Shown here in pieces: positions 1 to 12,918 of a DNA stretch of 64,000 nucleotides. Position 1 is the stretch's first letter. Every line of letters starts with the position of its first letter. Source of the stretch: Selaginella tamariscina (taxonomy: Eukaryota > Streptophyta > Lycopodiopsida > Selaginellales > Selaginellaceae); assembly GCA_003024785.1 (NCBI GenBank), contig PUQB01000201.1, forward strand, positions 290,519 to 354,518, in the 5' to 3' direction. The notes under the pieces were generated by a model. The model searched no databases and was not told the DNA's origin. It saw nothing but the letters and a program-made list of their open reading frames with translations. Both the position numbers and the translations under genes were made by a program.

Positions 1-430
1 TATTAAGGATATTTTAAATTTAAGTCCTTTCACGGATATAATAACTGCTCTCACTATACCTAACGCCTTACACTTTGTTGATCGGCCATTTTAAGATTAA
101 ATGGGGCAGGTTGGATTGTCCTAAACCCATCCTTTCATATTCACCTTCTTTAATAAATTCACACCTGAACCTCCATCTATTAACACTCTCTTTAACTTAT
201 TCCTGCTCACATATACTGTGATGCAAGGAACCTGTCCATCATAATCACCTTCATACAGTACTTCCTTATCCATTTTCAAACTGTATATCCTTCACTTGAA
301 TGTGATGTTTGCTGAACCAACTTAATGCATTCAATATCTAATTTCTTATGTAAGGAGCTACCTGTATCAACTGCCCAAGCGTAACCTTTACCTCATGATT
401 TATAGCTTGGTGATACATGGAGTCCATTGT
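1..430 (-). pseudogene. Retropepsin-like protease fragment of element A1 (cut by window edge)
   Basis: This matches the longer open frame at 37267-37749 in the duplicate copy, which carries the aspartic protease motif as LIDGG. Here the frame is interrupted by small deletions (for example near 283 and 375) and is cut by the window edge. The protease would process the Gag-Pol polyprotein. Confidence 0.6.
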
Positions 431-599
431 CTTATCCTGTAGTGGTAAGACTGAAAAACCTTGTTTACCTTTTTACACCTTCTGATTCGTTATCAGTCTG
501 ACCTTTTCGATCAGTCCTGCTCCTGCTCATTTACATTTTCCTGTAACAAGCTCTCCTTCTTGTTAGGAATAGTAACTACCTCTCCTTCTCCATAAGAGG

Positions 600-2120
600 A
601 TTCCTTCTCATTCCTTTGAAGAGTTATAACTGCCCTTGCAACGGGTGGATACTCATTTTTTTTTCTTCTATTTGAATTAGCCGTGTTGTAGGCTGCACAT
701 TAGTCATCCTAGTAGAGTAGGAGGTTGTACATTCCGCCTAGGACATTCCCTAGAGATATGTCCTGTTTCACCACATGTATAACAAACCTGAGAAAAAAAT
801 TCCTACTTTGTGGTTCTTGTCTATCATTAATCTGATTATATTGCTATTTTTACCTCTTTGACCTTGATAAGGTCTTTCTTCTCTCTATATTGTTTATCAT
901 TTTTGTCTCTATAGGATTTATCCTTCTGTCGTCCATTGTATGGACCATTTCTTTCTTCATAATTATATCCTCTCTATTTTCGTAAGAAACATCATTCCTT
1001 CTCTTATAATATCTAAAGTTTCCTATTCTGATAAGGAACTTCATTCCTTCTGCCATATGATATATTATTTATGTTCTCATAAGGAATAACATTATCATTC
1101 CTATCATTCCCACGGTTCCTATTAGGTGGGAACCTTCTAGGAGGTGGACATTCCTCCATTCTCTCTCTATATGAGCCACATTCTAGTTCAGGAACTGCCT
1201 GCAATTCTGCACCACATTCCTTTCCACATATTTGGCACATAGGCAGTTGTAACCTACATTCCTCCACTGTATGGCCAGGATTATTACATTTAGTACACCA
1301 TACTTTTGCCTTTATCTCCTCCTTAATTTTATTCCCTTTAAAGTTTTCATCATTTGAGCCAATGGTTTCTCATCTATTGAATATTTACGAACCTTTACTA
1401 TATCAGCTTCCTCCTCTTCATCAAAGATTCTTCATTCTTCTATATACTTTCAGCTTTTCTTCTGTAATTTTTTCTATCTGCCTTCTTTTCTTTTAATATA
1501 TTTTTAAATGAGTAATGAGATCCTCTATATCCTTTTCATTAATAGTGAGTGCTAAATCTTTATATGGTTTTAGCAACCCTTGCTTATACCATTGCAATAA
1601 GGCATCCTCCTTTACATATGCCTTACACTTTTCTCATGTTTCTTAAAACGATTGTGTATATTCATTTATCTTTTCTATTTTGCCTTGAAGGATGGTTCTT
1701 AACTTCTCTAAATGTTCCTTCAGCAATTCCTTCTTTTAAAATATTCCTTAAAAGCCTCAAAACCTTCTGATAATCCTCTCTGACATCCTTTTCAAAATCA
1801 TAATACTAATCAGAGGCATTTCCTTTCAATGTATGTGAAATATAAGCAGCTTTTCTGCATCCATTGCCTTATACAGTTTTACTACCTTTCAAACTGTTGT
1901 AAATGTCTTTTCGGATTCTCCTTCTTTCCTGTAGAATGTGGGATACATCACTGTACCCCAAATTCCCGGGAAAAGTGCCATATTTGTAATAATCCTTTGC
2001 TCTGGTGTATTTCCTCTTACACCTTCCTCCCTTCCTTTCCGAGAGTTCTTATGAGATCCTTCTCCTTGCAATCTCGGTATATGAACAAGCACTCCTTTCC
2101 TTTCTCTCACAGTTTCCTCT
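600..2120 (-). pseudogene. Gag polyprotein of element A1 with two CCHC zinc knuckles (broken)
   Basis: Gag packages retrotransposon RNA in virus-like particles. Two CCHC zinc knuckles are readable on the minus strand: CTKCNNPGHTVEEC at 1256-1297 and CYTCGETGHISREC at 743-784, each with the exact C-x2-C-x4-H-x4-C spacing. Between and upstream of them are charged, Arg/Asn/Tyr-rich stretches typical of nucleocapsid linkers. The reading frame shifts several times, so no full protein is possible. The second copy (37900-39480) has lost part of the second knuckle by a deletion near 38095. Element-level assignment is firm; exact start and end are not. Confidence 0.7.
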
Positions 2121-2809
2121 AAACCAGCTATTTGATACTACCTCCAATTCTCTAGATCATACTCAGATTTCTGTATTATTTCTAATATCTTCTACTATCT
2201 TCCCAAGGATATTTTGATGTCTATTTTTGTCAGTTTTAGATTGCTATTGGGCAGCCACTCTATTGGCTTGCCTTTGGTTCCTTTGATTAGCTAATGCTAG
2301 ATCAGGATGATGGTTTCTCCAATTTTCCATTCATTCCTTCTCCTATAACATCCGGCTCTACACCTTCTGAGCCTTTTTCAAAATGAAAATTCTGTTTTAG
2401 CCTCTTTTCTTAATGAATGCTAACACTGTAATGGCAAAATCCCTCTGTGATTGCCAAATGTTAAATAGGAAAATAGAAACCTCACATTTTCCTGTTTAAC
2501 CGGTTTCCTTTCTCCTAACCTTTAGGAAAGGCTAAACACTATCTTTACATTAACTCTCCACATATACATATATCAAAACAGGTCTCTGAAGTCAAGGGCA
2601 AGAACGGATTTTGGCTATTACCTTGTTAGATCCATTCATTGAGAGTACATATCACACACACAAATCTTATAATATGCACCTTCATTACTAACATGAATAC
2701 AAGAGAACAAAGTGTCGAGACTCTTTATCTCCTGCTGGAACTTCTTGTGGAGACCCCTTCTCCCTTGCCCTAACTACCCTAACTACCCTTCCTCTCGCCA
2801 CATCATCCT

Positions 2810-2880
2810 TTCCTTTCCGAGATTTCCTTTTCCTTTTCCTTACTCACCTTTTTCTTTTCCTTTTCCTTTTCCTTTCAGTA
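2810..2880. repeat. TTTTCC-type polypyrimidine tract
   Basis: Near-pure pyrimidine repeat made of CCTTTT units. The equivalent tract at 40180-40250 in the duplicate copy has a different length, as expected for slippage. On the coding strand of element A it is a long purine tract upstream of gag. Confidence 0.8.
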
Positions 2881-2999
2881 AGAATTTTCTTCCTTCACAT
2901 CCTTTCCTTCATACTTACTAGACCTTCCACCCTTATTCTCTCCTTAGTAGATGTCTTATGCTCCTAATATTTTACCTTTAACAGACCTTCTTTACAAAC

Positions 3000-4012
3000 A
3001 TCATGCTTGAAACAAGTGTGTTGGTTGTGAGTCCCCATTGGATATCACTTAATGCTTCACAATCATTCGAGAAGTATGATGAGGATAAACGTCGGCACAC
3101 ACCGTTGAATGAAGATTGTCCAATATGTCTCGACATTCACAAAAGTGGATCTAACATTTCAAGAAATACTACCATAAACTCCAATGGACATTGAGCCCAA
3201 CATACAAGGAGAAGGGATTATTTGAAGGTGACTGATGATGATATGCTTAAATAATGTTATACTTGGGAGAAGATCTGGACAAGAATCTCTTGCACACAAA
3301 TGCCAAAAGGAAACATAAGTATCACCCCTCCACTTATAGCAATCCTTGAGCAACGAAGGACAAAGTTGAAATTGATAATGGTTGACAACACCATTCATGA
3401 CAAGTCTTACATGATATTACAGTTAGATTTGGATACCTTTTGGTGCCATAGTTGTTTACATGAAGCCGTTCCAACTATTTGTGATGGATTTGCAAGTACT
3501 AGGTTGCCCATCTATGAAAAAGAATTTGAGGATCTAATTAACAGGCTTGGATGTGCAAACACCCACACTAAAGGGATTTATATTTTGTTGTTTGCTATGT
3601 AGCAACAACTTTGTAATTAACTTTGTTAAGAAGAATAAGCACTACAAGATTGGATATTACATAAGTTTTGATACTATTGTTCACTTCATTTTTAGGAACG
3701 TGCTAGAGAACTTTATACTTTCAAATGAGTGGAAAGGTGTTTTTTTCATTCGGACATGCCTGTAGTGACTCTTGCATCACCAACTATAGGAAACAACAAT
3801 GTAATTCATCTAAACATTATAGTGCTACTGCATGTAGGAGTCCCTTAGAGTTCGCTTGGGTATTCAACTATTGTACCAAAGGGTCTATGCTAAAGGAGTG
3901 TTACATCTGGGAAACAATTGGGTTTGCTGTTGACATGGATGAGACAATAATTAATAACTTACAAATGAGGATAGAACTCTTCTCAAAGAATTACCTTAGC
4001 AAACCTATCTAA
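3000..4012 (+). pseudogene. RING-finger-like gene fragment trapped between two retroelements
   Basis: The plus strand encodes a broken protein containing NEDCPICL at about 3108-3131; the duplicate copy continues as CPICLEAF, which is the start of a RING-H2 ubiquitin-ligase type zinc finger. Later pieces (3300-3600 and 3725-4012) contain more Cys and His residues and could be the rest of the same gene, but I do not recognise them. Several frameshifts separate the pieces, and the second copy (40378-41327) is broken in partly different places. The RING call rests on one short motif, so the identity is tentative; the existence of an old non-retroviral coding fragment is better supported. Confidence 0.4.
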
Positions 4013-4103
4013 GAGTATACGAAAGGTATCTTGTGGAAAATATCAAGAAATTAGGATCAAAATTAAAATCAAAATCAAAATCAACAGACTCTAAAGCATA
4101 ATT

Positions 4104-4372
4104 TGTTAGGAACCAAGCCAAGAAGACATGAAACAAGCTAAATTACAAAGATCGACACAAGACAAATGACTTAGCTCTTAAATTGATGTTGAACTGAAAT
4201 GCTTAACCCTAATCATATTCATCCTTATACACTATAAGGAAAGCCTAGCTAGTTTAGTGACCCTTATCATGGGCTTGGTTAATTTTAATGATCTGTATCC
4301 ATACTCTTATCTATAACCTTATCCGTATCCATATCCCTTATCTGTATTCATATCCTTATCTGTGTGACGAAG
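4104..4372 (-). repeat. 3' LTR of element B1 (approximate)
   Basis: Similar in sequence and order to 8915-9210, including the run of 'cttatccgtatccatatcc'-like steps and an end near TGTGTGACGA. Boundaries were set by eye from where the two copies start and stop matching. Confidence 0.55.
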
Positions 4373-4899
4373 TCAGATCATCACATTATCCTTTCCTTCA
4401 AGAGCGAGGCTTGTTTAGATACTTGTGATGAAACTTGTTGATGGTGTTGCAAGCATGTTGTGAGTTCTCAAGAATGCTCACTTGAAGGGTAGTCAACCCA
4501 ATCAACTAAGTAAAAGAGTCGATGGCAAAGGAACTTAGAGTCCAAGATTTGTTAGCTTCATATCTTAAATCATTGTTAATGTAACTGAAGCTGGAGGTGG
4601 TAAAATTCTACCAGGGAGTGTGCTTGGATGGTACAACTCAAGAAGAAAAACATGGAATATCGGATGGATGTGCATCGAAGAAGGAAGCTCCAACCGATAA
4701 GCTACATCTTTGATACGAGGTGCCATCAACGCATAATTTTGATGTTGTATCGAAGAAGCTAGATCTGCTCACCAACCTGATAAACTAGATTGTCTTTATG
4801 ATATTGATTGGTAGCTATCTTCTGATGTTCCTGTGCCTTTAGAAGATATTAATGAAGCATAGCCTGGATAGACTGGAGACGGTTAAGTTGATCTTCGAT

Positions 4900-7850
4900 A
4901 GACAAATTTACTGAACTTCTAGGCATATCAAAACTCCATCATGGATGTTAACCTGTCAAGGCATAGAAGGGTGACATACTAACTGACGCATGCTTGGAGT
5001 TATTGTAGAAGAACTCAGCTAAGGGCAATAGTAATAACCAATCATCCTATTAGTAATTGATGAAGCACCATAAATACTGTTTGAGGGTCTGAATAGTGCA
5101 TTCTAATTAACCATCACATTCTGGATGATAACCAAAGATAACGACCTCTTAATCTTGAGTAACTCCAGAAGTCATTGCCAAAACTTGGTGATAAATTGCC
5201 GACCACGATTGCTAACAATGTTGTTGGGGAGTTCATGTAGCCGAAAAATGTTCTTCATAACTAAGTCAATTGTCTCTTCATTAGAGATAGTCTTCGTACA
5301 TGGTAGGAAGTGAGCCATCTTAGTGAAACGGTCTACAACAACAAGAATGGTGTCAAATCCTTGAGTTGGTAGCAAATCAGTCATAAAGTCCATTGAGATG
5401 CAAGACCAAGGCATTATTGGAGCTGGAAGTGAGAAATTTTAGAGAAATTTCACAGGTACAATAAACTCTTTCACCGGTCGAGGCCACCAATAGTTATGGT
5501 TGATTAGTTTCACTGTTTTTGTAACACCAAAGTGACCAGCAAGTGGAGTGTTGTGATGAGACTACAGCACTTGAAGTCAAGAGTCACCCGGTGGAACATA
5601 AACCAAGTCATTATAGAAAAGTAGACTGTTGACAAATTGAAACAAATTGTAATGAATGAAGTGTTACCTACAAGGTGACTCAAGATATCTTGAGCCAGCA
5701 GATCGAAGATGAGCTCAGATCAGATAATGTCAAGAAGGCAATGCCTGGGACTAAGTACCACTTGCTTTTGTTGGTCAAATTTGACGTTACCAGCATGCGG
5801 TGCCAAATATGCTTGTTGTGGAAGCATATCAGATTGAACTTACTGAATGTTGGGTCAATACTTGATCTCAAAGTTGAACCAAGAGAGGATTTGATGGGTC
5901 TAACGAGCTTGATGTCAATTCAGAACTTGAGCCTGAGAAAAGTAAATCAAGTTTCGATGATCAGTGAAGACGGTTACCTTGTGCAAGGAGCCTTCAAGAA
6001 ACTTTTGCCACTCTTGGAAGCAATTCACGATAACTAGAAGTTTCTTGTCATGAATCTCATAGTTGATCTTCGTAGTCGTGAACTTGCGTGAGTGGAATGC
6101 TATAGGGTGTAGATCAATGTCAAAGCCATACTGATATAGAATACCACCTAAAGCAAAGTTAAACATGTATGTCTCCATTAGAAAGGGTTTGACCAAGTTG
6201 AAGTGAAGCAAGATCGGAGCCAAGGTAAAAGCAAACTTGAGTGCGATAAACGCGTTCTCAACCTTTATAGACCACTTGAACAGAACCTCCTTCTTGGTAA
6301 GTTGATTCAATAAAATTTTGGATAAGTCCTTAATGAAGCGCCAGTAAAAATTGGCAAAGCTGAGGAAACATTAAACATCTTGAGTTGACTTCGGCATTTC
6401 TTGCTCAAGAACTATGTGCACCTTGGTGGGTCCATGGAGGTTCTAGTGTGTGACACCACATATCCCAAAAACTCGACCTATTTCTGGTGAAATTGCACTT
6501 CTCCAACTTGGTATAGAGACCATGCTGCCGAAGACTTTCTAGAACCTGACGAACGTATTGCTGATGTTCCTCCTTTGTCTTTGAAAAAATAAAGATGTTG
6601 TCCAAGTAAATAATCACAAACCAATCAAGAAAGTTGCAAAAAATGTCATTGGCCATATGTTGGAAAATTGGTTAACCCGAAAGGCATCATTATGTACTCA
6701 AAATGCTCATAACGTGTACAAAAAGCAATCTTTCATTCATCACTAAGGTGAATATGGAGCAAATTATAGGCACCTCGGAGGTCGATCTTTGTAAAGTAAC
6801 GAGCCCCATGAAAATGCTCAAGAATCTCAGAGATAAGAGGTAGAGAATACCAATTACAAATGGTGATCTTGTTCAGCTCACGATAGTTGACCACCAATTG
6901 AAAAAAGCTATCCTTTTTCTTGATGAAGAAGATAGGGGCACTAACTGAAGACTTGGAATGACGAATGAAATCGGTAACTAGGTTGTTGTTGATGTATTCC
7001 CGTAAAGCTTCAAGCTCAAATGGAAAAGACCATAAATCGAATCAAACGAAAGTGTCTTACTTTCAATAGTATCAATCAGACAGTCATACGAAAGATGTTC
7101 AGGATGACGACTAGCTTGGACCTTGTTAAATACATTGGTAAACTCGTGGTATACAGATAGCAAGGAACTAGGAACAAATGTCAAAGACAAAGTCACCATC
7201 ATAGAAAAAACCTTTGGGTTGAGTACGACCAGCATGGATAAATTTTGCCAATGAAATATTCGAGATACGAATTAGGGATGTCATCGGAGTTGAAGTCGAA
7301 ATTGGAACTAATGTCATTAGAGATGCAAAACATTACTAGGTTGAAGTTGTGAACCAAAGTCGGAGTCAGAGTCGAAGCCAAAGACAAAGATGCAGAAGTG
7401 TTGCAAGGAACTAGAGGTGTTGAAATGTAGTTAGAAGCTAGAGCAGAAATAACTAGGGTACAAGTTGTCTAATCAATTTGCGGATTAAGGGTCTCGAACT
7501 AAGGAAGACCGAGAATAACAGGAGTGTTGGGAATTAAAGTGATGTTAAAGGAGACCAAGCACAAGATATTATCAAGGGTGACCGTGAGAGGCACAATTTC
7601 TTCAATAATATTATTGGACATCATTGGTCTTTCATCAGCAACTGTCAACTCAATTGGATCAGAATGCAAACAAAGCTTTAGATTATGTTGTTGGACGAAG
7701 AGGCGATCAATCAAGTTGCTAATTGCACCACTATCAAGTAGAGCTGCTACATTAACTCAAATACCGTTAGATGTCAAGATAATAATCGAACAAAGAAAGG
7801 GCTTACTAATGTTCGTTATAGGTAGAACTACCATCGAGGAAGAGATATTT
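4900..7850 (-). pseudogene. Pol polyprotein of element B1 (protease, RT, RNase H, integrase), broken
   Basis: Minus-strand pieces in order are: protease with LLDSGAISNLID at ~7700-7740; reverse transcriptase at ~7235-6405, where the catalytic box reads YLDN instead of YLDD; RNase H at 6310-5915, where the first catalytic Asp region reads METYMFNFALGG, so the Asp is lost; and an integrase core at 5414-5172 (ISMDFMTDLL, then VVVDRFTKMAHF). The pieces lie in different frames with stops between them. The duplicate (B2) preserves other parts better, for example an RT segment at 44503-44060. The element is dead; the family call to gypsy is secure. Confidence 0.8.
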
Positions 7851-8900
7851 GGAGCAGACTTGCAATGGTCCAATCGGAATGCTCCTATTCGGATTGGACC
7901 TCATTATTTCTTGACTCAGCCAAGGGATCATCCATCACCTTAGCTTGAATTCATTGTCAATTTGGGCACTTAACAATTTGATATTCATCCTTACCACAAT
8001 ATAAACACAAGTTTGCTTGAAGACATGATTATCGCTTGGCTTGTGTCAATAGCCCTTGTGATTGAAGAACATCCACTTGCATCGGTTTGGTGTCAGAAGA
8101 TAGAGTAGTCGATAACTCTTGCACTATTGGAGTTGGAGTATGATTACTTGTTGAGAATGTTTTTCTTCACATCACTTAAAAAATCAATTGTCGCAACAAA
8201 ATGCATGAACAATAGCTTTGTCCAAAAAATTTAGGTCCTCAAGAGTAAATAGGAGATCCTTGACATCATCATGAAGGCTGTAATTACTTCATTGTTGAAG
8301 TGGAAGAACTTGGTTGCTATACTACTTTGTGGGTCTTAAAGTTTCAAATTTACAACTTTGAAGTTGTTCATCATTAATCACAGAGGGTAGCGTCGTCCTA
8401 ATTGATGTCGCATGAAAGTAAAAAAATCAAAAGTATATTTAGATGCTGCATGAGAACCTTGACATAGTTGTCGAAGCTTGATTACCGCTGTGCATTCACA
8501 ATTAAGATCACCAAAGGTAGCTTCAAAGGCTTAAAAAAACGTATTCCATGATTTCAAGAGTGATGAGTCCTTCTCAAGTAAAGGTGCAAACCACTTCATA
8601 ACTGCACTAGCGAGGAGTGTGCCTACAAGACCCACTTGTGTTATATTTCTAGTGTACTAGTGCAGGTGTAAGCGAAAGACCAGCTGAACCTAATTCATAA
8701 AACCCCAAATTGTGACCTTGGGCCATCAAACTTGATTGGTAAGCTGACTTTTAGTTCTAAATATGCAATGAAGATGATTGTCGATGTATATCCTATTGCA
8801 ACCGTTAATTCTCAAGTTGTAGCTACTGAAAATGTTGTGCAAGGAGTTCTGCATCGATAAAAGACAAATTAAAGAACTTGAAAGCTCAGAACTAAGAAAT
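7850..8900 (-). pseudogene. Gag of element B1 with altered zinc knuckle
   Basis: This is the region between the 5' LTR and protease. A knuckle-like CLYCGKDEYQIVKC lies at 7966-8007 with the C-x2-C-x4-x-x4-C spacing, but the His is replaced by Tyr, a change that needs one C-to-T transition. The rest of gag is too broken to read. Function would be RNA packaging. Confidence 0.55.
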
Positions 8901-8914
8901 GGAGAAGGATTCCG

Positions 8915-9210
8915 GTTCAAACTATTAAGAACTAAGATGAGAAGACATGAAACAAACTGGATTACAGAGATTAGAACAAAAGAAGAGGCTTAGCTTCTAA
9001 ATTGGTGTTGAACCAGAATGCTTAATCCTGATCATGTCCACTCTTATATCTATACGGAAAACCAAATTTGGACTTAGCTAATTTTAGTGACCCTTATTCA
9101 TATTCAAAGGCTTATCCTGGACTTGATTAATTTTAATGATCCTTATTTATATCCTTATCTATATCCTCATCCGTATCTGTATGCTTATCTATATTCTTAT
9201 CTGTGTCACA
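8915..9210 (-). repeat. 5' LTR of element B1 (approximate)
   Basis: Partner of 4104-4372. It ends near TCTGTGTCACA. It is clearly diverged from its partner, which implies an old insertion. Confidence 0.55.
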
Positions 9211-11619
9211 AAGTTATAATCCTCTTTTTTTAAGAAGATGATAAAGTTGACAAAGGAGAAGTCACTAAGAAACAAACTGAATGATGAATATCAAGTAAAG
9301 AATCATCGGGAGGAGAATTCAATGCTAACAAATAGTCTCCCAAGCAAAAAAAATTATTCCCGAGCTATTCTAAAGGTAACAAAGCAGAAAATTATTAAAA
9401 GGGAATAATACATAGTTATAAATGAGTGTAACATAAACAATTTTTACTATGTATATTTTGTACAAAAATAAAGTTTCAGAGGCCAATGCAACATTTAACT
9501 TAAACATGGGTCAAGCTTTATCAAGATAAATGTTATATTACATTTGTAGTTTCCTTTCCAACTCACAATAATTTATTAGAGACCACATAATTGTGAAAAG
9601 TAAGGATTTTTATCAGGCGAACAAGGTAAGAGAAGGGTATAACAAAAATTTGTTGTGCCACATGTCAAGATGAAAGAGTAGGACTTCAACATTAACGCTG
9701 TTAAAAACATTGTTCATGTGGAGATAACTAAGGTAGGTCTCAATGAGTGTTTATAAATGTCCAACACTTTACAAGATTTATCCATCCCACCAAAAGATGC
9801 AATTTATAAACTTTAATCTTTTAATCCAGAAAATAAGATAGAAATGCAAAATGTCATTTTGAAAGATTTGTCTTCCACTGGAAATACTAATTTTCTTAAG
9901 ATTCAGGAAGTCCAAAAGGAAGAATAAGTCAATTTTTAATAGTGCAGCAAACAATCTAGTGATGATTTTAAATGAGCTTCTTTAGATCAAGCTTTTAACA
10001 ATGATAATGCTAGAAGAAGACGCAGTAAATGCACTTGACTAGTGTACTACCACCTCACTTGTGCAAAAAAGAAGAGGATTCCAACCATCAGGTTCAACTA
10101 AGTACTCAAACTAGCATTGAGGAGGTCATGTTAACAAACACAGCAAAGCATAGAGAATGGAGGATATTGTTGAAAGTGTTTAAGCTCAATGCGTGGTAAT
10201 GAAAGTTTCAGAGAAAGCCAATGACGAGACAATGGAAGTTGTAAAGAGCAAATGGCAAGACAATTATTACCCAATCAATTAAAGTGCCGCATTAGACATT
10301 AAACAAGGGGGATGAACTGTCATTTACAATTGTTCCTAACAATCTTTCAAGTTGAACCTACACATCACTAGACTCACCAAAAACTTCTTCGTTACAAGTT
10401 ACTCACCACCACCACGTAAAGAAAGACACATAGATATTAAATAAGGAATCATGTTGCGTCGTGAAATTAACTTTTGTGAAAATATTGTCTTGTGCCATGG
10501 CTTAATAAAACTTTTTAATAAACTTAAAAAGATGAACGCAATTAGGAGCATTTGGTCATACACTATGCATTACAATAATGAAGCACTCCTTGAAAAGCTG
10601 TACATTCATAATGCAACAGTGTCCAAGGTGATTGACGAGGAGTTCATCTTGGATTAACAATATTGCATGAATGTATTTCCAAATCACTTTCAACCAATAC
10701 TTAGGAAGGACAAACCAGTCTTTTTAAAAATGGATGAGTACATTCTTGAAATGCTAGATATTTACAAGATTCTCATAGAAAAACAATCTTTAAATTTTTT
10801 TAACTTACAATACTCCTCAAACGGTAATGTTTAATTAGATTATAGCAGCCATACACCAATCACCTTGGACCCTTAAAAAAACTGATAAAATGGATGCACT
10901 AGTATGTTACTTGGACATTTGTCTCCATTGAAGGGATTTACATAGATTTTATAAAGAAAATCCACCTCACTTGCTTTACCCAAATACTTCATTTTATTTC
11001 ATGAGGTTCCTACATATGTGCACTTAACATAGTAAACTCAAATATTTATATTTTTGTTCGTATTAAGTTAATTAAAATAATCACTTGTATCTTTAAAGCA
11101 ATATTAAAACCAAAGACCAAAATAATGATTCCCAAATGCATTTAAAACATTATTATCATCACAAGTTTGTATTTCCAACGAATGACAGTATCAAAATGAG
11201 GAAATTCCTCTACATGATGGGCAACATTGAATAACCATAAAATTGGTCATATAGACAAAGGAATTTGTGGTGAAAATTTATATATTAAATATTAAAAAAT
11301 ATATTATTGAATATATGGCAAATGATTGATGATCCAAATTTATTTGAATTAGGAAATAAATCTAACATCAAATTCATTAAGGCTTTTGATGGTGAGAGTA
11401 ACAAAGACGTAGTATATTCTTTAAAATTTATTTTTTAATCAAGAATTCCTAATAATTAATCATGTCATTCTTTTTTTAAATATACAATATTTTTTTTTAA
11501 ATTGTTATATTGAATACTATATAATTATTAATAAATATTAGTTAAATAATAAAAAAATTAATTATTATTAATTAGGACTATAGAGAGTCCCATTTTTATT
11601 TTAGGGTGTTTTTTACATA
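9211..11619. other. No recognisable gene
   Basis: AT-rich sequence with short unconvincing frames only. A 68-codon plus-strand frame at 10451-10657 has no recognisable motif and no support from neighbours. I see no LTR, terminal repeat or RNA gene. Confidence 0.5.
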
Positions 11620-12740
11620 AATCTTCCACATCGAGGATGAGAAATTAGTTTTACAAAAGTCAAAATTGACACAAACGAAGTTCATGTTCCATCCTTGGCA
11701 TTAAGTATAGGACATACACTTTGTTTGTGTTAATTCTATATTTCATATTTATTTTGAATACAAACACAAAAATAACGATATAGAAGTTATTTTAAATTTA
11801 TGTCAAGTTCTTTTTATGTAAACATTATTTTCCAAATAAATTTTGATAAAAGTCTATTCACAATAGTATGCTTTAGACTTGTAAATATCCTTGTCAACGA
11901 GGATTGTTTTTCATTATGTTTATAGCAAGATTGTGAATCACGCATGATAATTTTTTACAATAGAAGTTCGAAATGTTAGATGAGTTTGAAGGAATATACA
12001 AAAATATGAAGTATGAGAAAAAGTTAAACCTCATATTTCCATTTTGTCAATATTTACATCTTAGGTCTACAAGACCTTATACTCAAGATTACAAGGTGGC
12101 ATGTATGTTTCTTAACTTCATTTACCCATCCTCATCGCCGAGGATGAGTCCATATTGAAGCATTCACGTCCTTGGCACTAAGGATGTCATGGTCTCAATG
12201 AGGGTCACCATCCTCTACTTGAAATTGATCATTATTTTGATCAAGTCATCTTTAATGTTGAAGATAGGTTGATGTCATATCTAACCCTAAGATAGGATCT
12301 CTTTACTAATTTTTTTGTTTATAAAAAAAAACACCTTTATTGAGTTGTAGTCATCCTTAGCACTAAGGATGGGAATCACCTTATATTTAGCATTGAGGAC
12401 TTGTATTATAGACATCCTTGATGTGGAAGATGTGAATGGCCCTTGTATTTGGTGTCAAGGATGGGTCTATTTTTGTGTTCTAAAAGAATTACCTCATATT
12501 TAGCGTAAGGACATGTCCATTTTTTTGTTCTAAATGTCCTTGGCACTGAGGACTAAAAAATTGTGAATACTTTAATGCTAAAAACAATTGAATCCTTGTC
12601 CTTGTGCCAAGAACAAGAATGACTCAATAAGACCATCATCCTTGGCGCTAAGTATTAGTTTATGGAGAGAAGAACCTTGCATTGAGGATGGGTTTCTTGA
12701 GAAATGAACTTTCATCCTTGAGGTGGAGGACTTGGTGACT
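11620..12740. repeat. Dispersed array of imperfect palindromes (TCATCCTT/AAGGATGA arms)
   Basis: At least eight versions of a ~20-bp motif occur in 1.1 kb. The clearest pattern is CATCCTTgGCACTAAGGATG, whose arms are inverted repeats with a short centre. Examples lie near 11690, 12130, 12165, 12350, 12410, 12535, 12635 and 12705; some have only one good arm. Spacing is irregular, so it is not a simple satellite. No coding frame runs through it. Confidence 0.7.
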
Positions 12741-12872
12741 AACATAATGTATTAATAACAACATAGTATTTATGAAATAATATAATGATATATATTTCTG
12801 GATTATGTTTATGAGATTCGAATACACTATGTAAAAACATGTATTACATAATGTGTAAGATTGCACATTCTA

Positions 12873-12875
<3 letters not shown>

Positions 12876-12918
<43 letters not shown>
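12876..12918. repeat. (TA)n microsatellite
   Basis: About 21 uninterrupted TA units between 'taat' and 'catac'. Confidence 0.95.

Larger units (their letters stand above)
1..2960 (-). mobile_element. Ty3/gypsy retrotransposon A1, 5' part (gag and start of protease), degenerate
   Basis: Read on the minus strand this is the 5' half of the element seen more fully at 34100-40345 (A2). It holds a gag-like region and, at the left edge, the beginning of the protease. The rest of pol would lie left of the window. Frames are broken by many indels. The LTR could not be delimited; the pyrimidine-rich tract near 2810-2880 lies on its 5' side. Confidence 0.75.
1..8125. repeat. Segmental duplication, left copy
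   Basis: This stretch recurs in direct orientation at 37317-45435. The match runs through three unrelated parts (gypsy element A, a RING-like gene fragment, gypsy element B) with the same junctions, so a block was duplicated rather than each element inserting twice. Differences are scattered substitutions and small indels. The left end lies outside the window, and the match stops at 8125 only because element D is inserted in the other copy. Confidence 0.85.
4104..9210 (-). mobile_element. Ty3/gypsy retrotransposon B1, near full length, degenerate
   Basis: Two similar ~270-300-bp terminal sequences, rich in repeated 'atccttatct'-like steps, lie at about 4104-4372 and 8915-9210 and act as LTRs. 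Between them, on the minus strand, come in order from the right: gag with a zinc knuckle, protease, reverse transcriptase, RNase H and integrase. All frames are broken. A second copy (B2) lies at 41400-45435 and lacks its 5' LTR because element D is inserted there. The motif order is protease-RT-RNase H-integrase, as in Ty3/gypsy. Integrase and RT wording resembles chromovirus-type elements. Confidence 0.8.

Noticed and set aside
7524..7943. 139-codon plus-strand frame (and its 142-codon counterpart at 44852-45280)
   Set aside because: Antisense to the retroelement protease, which has the DSGA motif on the minus strand. It is conserved only because the block is duplicated.
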